Origin: an uncultured Maribacter sp.
Lineage (GTDB): Bacteria > Bacteroidota > Bacteroidia > Flavobacteriales > Flavobacteriaceae
Assembly (NCBI RefSeq): GCF_947500985.1
Contig: NZ_CANMTX010000006.1
Location: 239,404-303,403 of the forward strand
Direction of reading: 5' to 3'
DNA length: 64,000 nucleotides
In this document: positions 60,529 to 64,000 of the stretch, piece by piece
Layout of the letters: every line of letters starts with the position of its first letter
Position numbering within the stretch: position 1 is the stretch's first letter
Made by a program: the position numbers and the translations under genes
The notes under the pieces: generated by a model
What the model saw: the letters and a program-made list of their open reading frames with translations, nothing else
Told to the model about the DNA's origin: nothing
The model's database searches: none

Positions 60529-61700
60529 TCTTCTGTATTTTTTTGATACTTCGCTTTCTTACTACCTTCATACATTTCATACTTAACTAAGCGAGACTCT
60601 AAATGGCTGTTAAATACTTTTATTTTTCGAGAAGGTCTTAATCCTACAAACTTTAAAGCTGGCAGATTACTGGTTATAAACCAAGCATTGGTACCCGGGT
60701 AACCTTGTTTTAAAGTATCACCAATAGCACTATAAAAGTTTTCCAAATCAATATCCAAACGTTCTCCATAAGGCGGGTTAAAGCACATATGCAAAGTACC
60801 TTCTGTTTGTTTATCAGTTTTAAAAAAGTCTTTTCTTTCTACAGTAATATAATCTTCAAGATTTGCATTTTCTATATTGTCTTGAGCCTTTCTAACAGCA
60901 GAAGGCGCTTTATCATACCCAATAATTTTATAATGAAACTCTCTAGTTTTCTTTAAGCTAGAATCAATAATTTTCTCAAATAAATCGGCATCAAAATCTG
61001 TCCATTTCTCAAAGGCAAAACTCTTTCTATTAATATTCGCTGGTATATTACACGCAATCATAGCTGCCTCTGTTAACATTGTACCACTACCACACATAGG
61101 ATCTAGAAAGTCAGATTGACCGTCCCATCCACTCAACAATAACAACCCTGAAGCTAAAACTTCATTTATAGGTGCAATATTCGTAGCTGTACGGTAACCT
61201 CTTTTATGTAATGAATAACCAGAACTATCTAGCGACACATTACACTCATTATTATGAATATGAATATTTATACGAAGATCTGGATCCTTAACGTCTACAT
61301 CTGGTCTTGTACCATCAGTTTCTCTAAATTTATCAACTATCGCATCTTTGGTCTTTTGAGATACATATAAAGAATGTGTAAACTGCTCAGAGTTCACGGT
61401 AGCATCTATAGCAAAGGTTTCGCTAACAGAAAGATATTCTGTCCAATCCATTGCATAAATTTTCTTGTACAAATCATTTTCATCTCTAACACGAAACGAA
61501 TGTATAGGTTTTATAATTTTAATTGCTGTTCTTAAACACAGATTAGCTTTGTACATAAAACCAGTATCTCCTTCAAATGATACATTTCTGGTTCCCTCTA
61601 CTACATTACTAGCTCCTAAATTTCTAAGTTCTTTAGAAAGTAGTTCCTCAAAACCAAATAAGGTCTTAGCAACCATTTTAAAATTATTACCCATATTCAT
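60525..61700 (-). CDS. THUMP-domain class I SAM-dependent RNA methyltransferase (RlmL N-terminal type)
   Basis: FLDPMCGSGTMLTEAAMIACNIPANINR; MCFNPPYGERLD. Confidence 0.93.
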   Translation of the reverse strand: MNMGNNFKMVAKTLFGFEELLSKELRNLGASNVVEGTRNVSFEGDTGFMYKANLCLRTAIKIIKPIHSFRVRDENDLYKKIYAMDWTEYLSVSETFAIDATVNSEQFTHSLYVSQKTKDAIVDKFRETDGTRPDVDVKDPDLRINIHIHNNECNVSLDSSGYSLHKRGYRTATNIAPINEVLASGLLLLSGWDGQSDFLDPMCGSGTMLTEAAMIACNIPANINRKSFAFEKWTDFDADLFEKIIDSSLKKTREFHYKIIGYDKAPSAVRKAQDNIENANLEDYITVERKDFFKTDKQTEGTLHMCFNPPYGERLDIDLENFYSAIGDTLKQGYPGTNAWFITSNLPALKFVGLRPSRKIKVFNSHLESRLVKYEMYEGSKKAKYQKNTEE

Positions 61701-61788
61701 CTTTTCTCGTACCGCAAAAATACGCTAATTTTGACGCCTGTTTAATTAATGACCTATTTCCTTTTTTAAAAGGTTTATCAGCATCTAC

Positions 61789-62460
61789 ATGATTTATATT
61801 TTACCTATTCTGGGAGTGCTAATTAGTTTTCTTTTTGTCTTAATCACTAAGCCACAAAAAAATGAATCCTTTAAACTTTTACTAGCATTCAGTGGCGCAT
61901 TTCTTTTAGCGCTTACAATTTTTGAAATGCTACCTGAAGTTTATTCAACTATTAATTCAAAGTCCATTGGAGTTTTTATAATGTTAGGGATATTGTTTCA
62001 AATATTTTTAGAATTCTTCTCTAAAGGAGCTGAACACGGTCATGTTCATATATCAAAAGAGAGTCAAAATTTTCCGTGGTTACTATTTATCAGTCTATGT
62101 ATTCATTCACTACTCGAAGGTATTCCTATAGGCACTAATGATACTATCATATATGGTATTCTAATTCACAAGATTCCTATAGCTATTATATTAAGTATTT
62201 TCCTTTTAGGCTCTAATATTAAGCCAATACATGCTGGGCTGTTTATGGTTTTATTTTCCATAATGACACCCTTAGGCACCTATTTATCACATGCTATTGA
62301 TTTATTATCCACGTACGGAGTCTATTTACACGCTTTAGTAATAGGAGTGTTTTTGCATATTTCCACCGTGATATTATTTGAAAGCTCTGAAGATCATAAA
62401 TTCAATTTAAGAAAGTTACTAGTAATTATACTAGGGATAACAATCGCATATTTTTTATAA
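61789..62460 (+). CDS. ZIP family metal transporter
   Basis: Multi-TM; CIHSLLEGIPIG and HKIPIAIILS ZIP motifs. Confidence 0.87.
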   Translation: MIYILPILGVLISFLFVLITKPQKNESFKLLLAFSGAFLLALTIFEMLPEVYSTINSKSIGVFIMLGILFQIFLEFFSKGAEHGHVHISKESQNFPWLLFISLCIHSLLEGIPIGTNDTIIYGILIHKIPIAIILSIFLLGSNIKPIHAGLFMVLFSIMTPLGTYLSHAIDLLSTYGVYLHALVIGVFLHISTVILFESSEDHKFNLRKLLVIILGITIAYFL

Positions 62461-62886
62461 ATGTTCAGTAAAGAAGACTCAAGAAAATTACGTGAAGAAT
62501 TTTGGATTGCTTTTGGAAAATCATTTCCAAATAAATGGACCTTATATAAAACCAAAGTAAAAGGACTGTCCTTTAAGTTTCATTTTGATTTAAAAATGGC
62601 AATGGTTTCTATTGATGTAGATTCAGATATTGAACAACGTGTTAAGGTTTGGAACAAACTTGTAGCTCTAAAATCAATATTAATAGATGAATATCTTCCT
62701 GAAGCCATTTATGAAGACTTCTTTATACTAGATAACCAAAAAGATATTTCAAGGGTTTACGTTCACATCAAAAATGTTTCTATTCACAATAAAAACACTT
62801 GGAGAGAAACCATGCAGTTCTTAAATACTTCTATGTATAAAATAGAATCATTTTACGAAGAATATAAAGATATTATAGATTGTTAG
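62461..62886 (+). CDS. DUF4268 domain protein
   Basis: LREEFWIAFGKSFPNKWTLYKTKVKGLSFKF. Confidence 0.8.
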   Translation: MFSKEDSRKLREEFWIAFGKSFPNKWTLYKTKVKGLSFKFHFDLKMAMVSIDVDSDIEQRVKVWNKLVALKSILIDEYLPEAIYEDFFILDNQKDISRVYVHIKNVSIHNKNTWRETMQFLNTSMYKIESFYEEYKDIIDC

Positions 62887-62908
62887 TTCACAAAACAACG
62901 AAAACCCC

Positions 62909-63541
62909 TTAAACAACGTCCAAATAGATAAAAAACCAATGACAAATTGCACCAGCTAGAACAAAAAGATGCCAAATAAAATGGTTGTAGGGTATTCTTC
63001 TTACCACATAGAATATAATACCTATAGTATAGAAAGCTCCGCCTAACATCAGCAATTGAATTCCTAACTCAGAAGTATTATCTACTAAGTTTTGAAAATC
63101 AAATACTATTAACCATCCCATTGCCAGATAAAGTAATAATGAAATAATTTCAAATTTACCTGTAAAAAAAAGCTTTAAAATAGTCCCTACACTAGCAATA
63201 CCCCACACAGCAAAGAAAATTAACCATCCATTTCCATTTATAAGTGTTATTAAAGCAACAGGTGTATACGTCCCTGCTATTAAATAATAGATATTTATGT
63301 GGTCTAGAATTCTCATTCTAAGTTTCCATACTTTATTATCGACTGCATGATATATCGTCGATACTGATAACATGCTAATTAATGACAAACTATATATAAC
63401 TATTCCCCAGGTTGCATACTCAGATTTATGATTATTTTCCTGAATCAGCAACACCATACCTACAATAGCTAATAATGCACCAATACCATGAGAAATGGTA
63501 TTGAACTTTTCTTCTTTCTCTAATGACATGAAATAAGGCAT
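62909..63541 (-). CDS. hemolysin III / PAQR family membrane protein (TrhA-like)
   Basis: EEKFNTISHGIGALLAI; STIYHAVDN; IPYNHFIWHLFVLAGAICHWFFI. Confidence 0.93.
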   Translation of the reverse strand: MPYFMSLEKEEKFNTISHGIGALLAIVGMVLLIQENNHKSEYATWGIVIYSLSLISMLSVSTIYHAVDNKVWKLRMRILDHINIYYLIAGTYTPVALITLINGNGWLIFFAVWGIASVGTILKLFFTGKFEIISLLLYLAMGWLIVFDFQNLVDNTSELGIQLLMLGGAFYTIGIIFYVVRRIPYNHFIWHLFVLAGAICHWFFIYLDVV

Positions 63542-63672
63542 TTAAATATGTACTTAATATATCGAACAATTGATTAATCAACCATTCAATTAAATGATTA
63601 TACTTATGAAGTTTAGTACAAAAATAGAACAAGAGATTTGAGTATTAATCCCAACCTTGATTTTATGGTATA

Positions 63673-63706
63673 AAAAAAGCCCCTTACATTACTGTAAAGG
63701 GCTTTC
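63673..63706 (-). terminator. terminator downstream of the 5S rRNA
   Basis: Minus strand AAAGCCCTTTACAGTAATGTAAGGGGCTTTTTTT, with a G-U wobble in the stem. Confidence 0.78.
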
Positions 63707-63710
63707 GAAA

Positions 63711-63822
63711 AAGGCGGCTACCTACTCTCCCACTTGGTATAGCAGTACCATCGGCGCAAACGGTCTTAACTTCCCTGTTCGGAATGGTAAGGGGTGGGCC
63801 CCGTCGCCATGGCCACCTAAGT
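63711..63822 (-). rRNA. rrf: 5S ribosomal RNA
   Basis: Minus strand TTAGGTGGCCATGGCGACGGGGCCCACCCCTTACC...CCAAGTGGGAGAGTAGGTAGCCGCCTT. Confidence 0.95.
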
Positions 63823-64000
63823 TTTAGATCGGGCTATCCCGACCGCGGCCTCCGCCGCAATATCGTTGACATCAATGGAACAGGATCCTATAAAGGAAAG
63901 AAGCACTTATAATATTAAATATATTTCGTAATAAAAAGAAAGAAGTAAAGATCGTCGTCCGCCCCGTTCCAAAGAACGGGACGTACGTATGCGCAAGCCT

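Noticed and set aside
63985-64000. Possible 3' end of 23S rRNA at the right edge
   Set aside because: The terminal bases (minus strand AGGCTTGCGCATACG) may be at or just after the 23S 3' end, but too little sequence is present to call it.
1-64000. Search for CRISPR arrays, transposons/integrases, prophage, toxin-antitoxin, restriction-modification or tRNA genes
   Set aside because: No regularly spaced repeats, transposase/integrase motifs, defence-gene signatures or cloverleaf tRNA sequences recognised by reading.

Overview
The window is a chromosomal segment of a Flavobacteriaceae-type Bacteroidetes (gldI, TAnnTTTG-type -7 boxes, DUF6048/DUF6452, CCC-motif proteins). Almost all of it is intact housekeeping sequence. 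Main loci in order: mutL (cut by the window start), ribH, recF-dciA region, ndk, nrnA-like/gldI/cyclophilin-FKBP, pepD, two amidohydrolase genes, a molybdopterin cofactor cluster (moaD, moaE, moaA, moaC, mobA, moeB-rhodanese, tauE-like, moeA), relA/spoT-fur-purA, a DUF1080 + Gfo/Idh/MocA pair, an OstA/LptA-like gene, two tandem DUF368 genes overlapping aroE, DUF349, a GAF histidine kinase plus a CxxCH protein, a coiled-coil gene-zapA-[6S-like RNA]-rny locus, M23 peptidase/TonB receptor, a cysteine desulfurase, a Smr-domain protein, a DUF2752/CCC-motif cluster, rocD, MscS-like, rlmD, a THUMP methyltransferase, ZIP, hemolysin III, and a 5S rRNA with its spacer at the right edge. I saw no CRISPR array, prophage, transposon, tRNA or obvious defence island. 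No single convincing new system is evident. The best leads are: (1) the zapA locus, with a small coiled-coil gene, three exact ATACATTACA repeats in the divergent promoter region and a 6S-like RNA; (2) a strongly strand-asymmetric repetitive spacer inside the moa cluster; (3) amidohydrolase domains lacking the HxH motif next to an apparently active one; (4) a perfect 8-4-8 inverted repeat in front of the DUF1080/oxidoreductase pair; (5) the DUF2752/CCC-motif membrane cluster. All calls are from reading the sequence; no database search was run.
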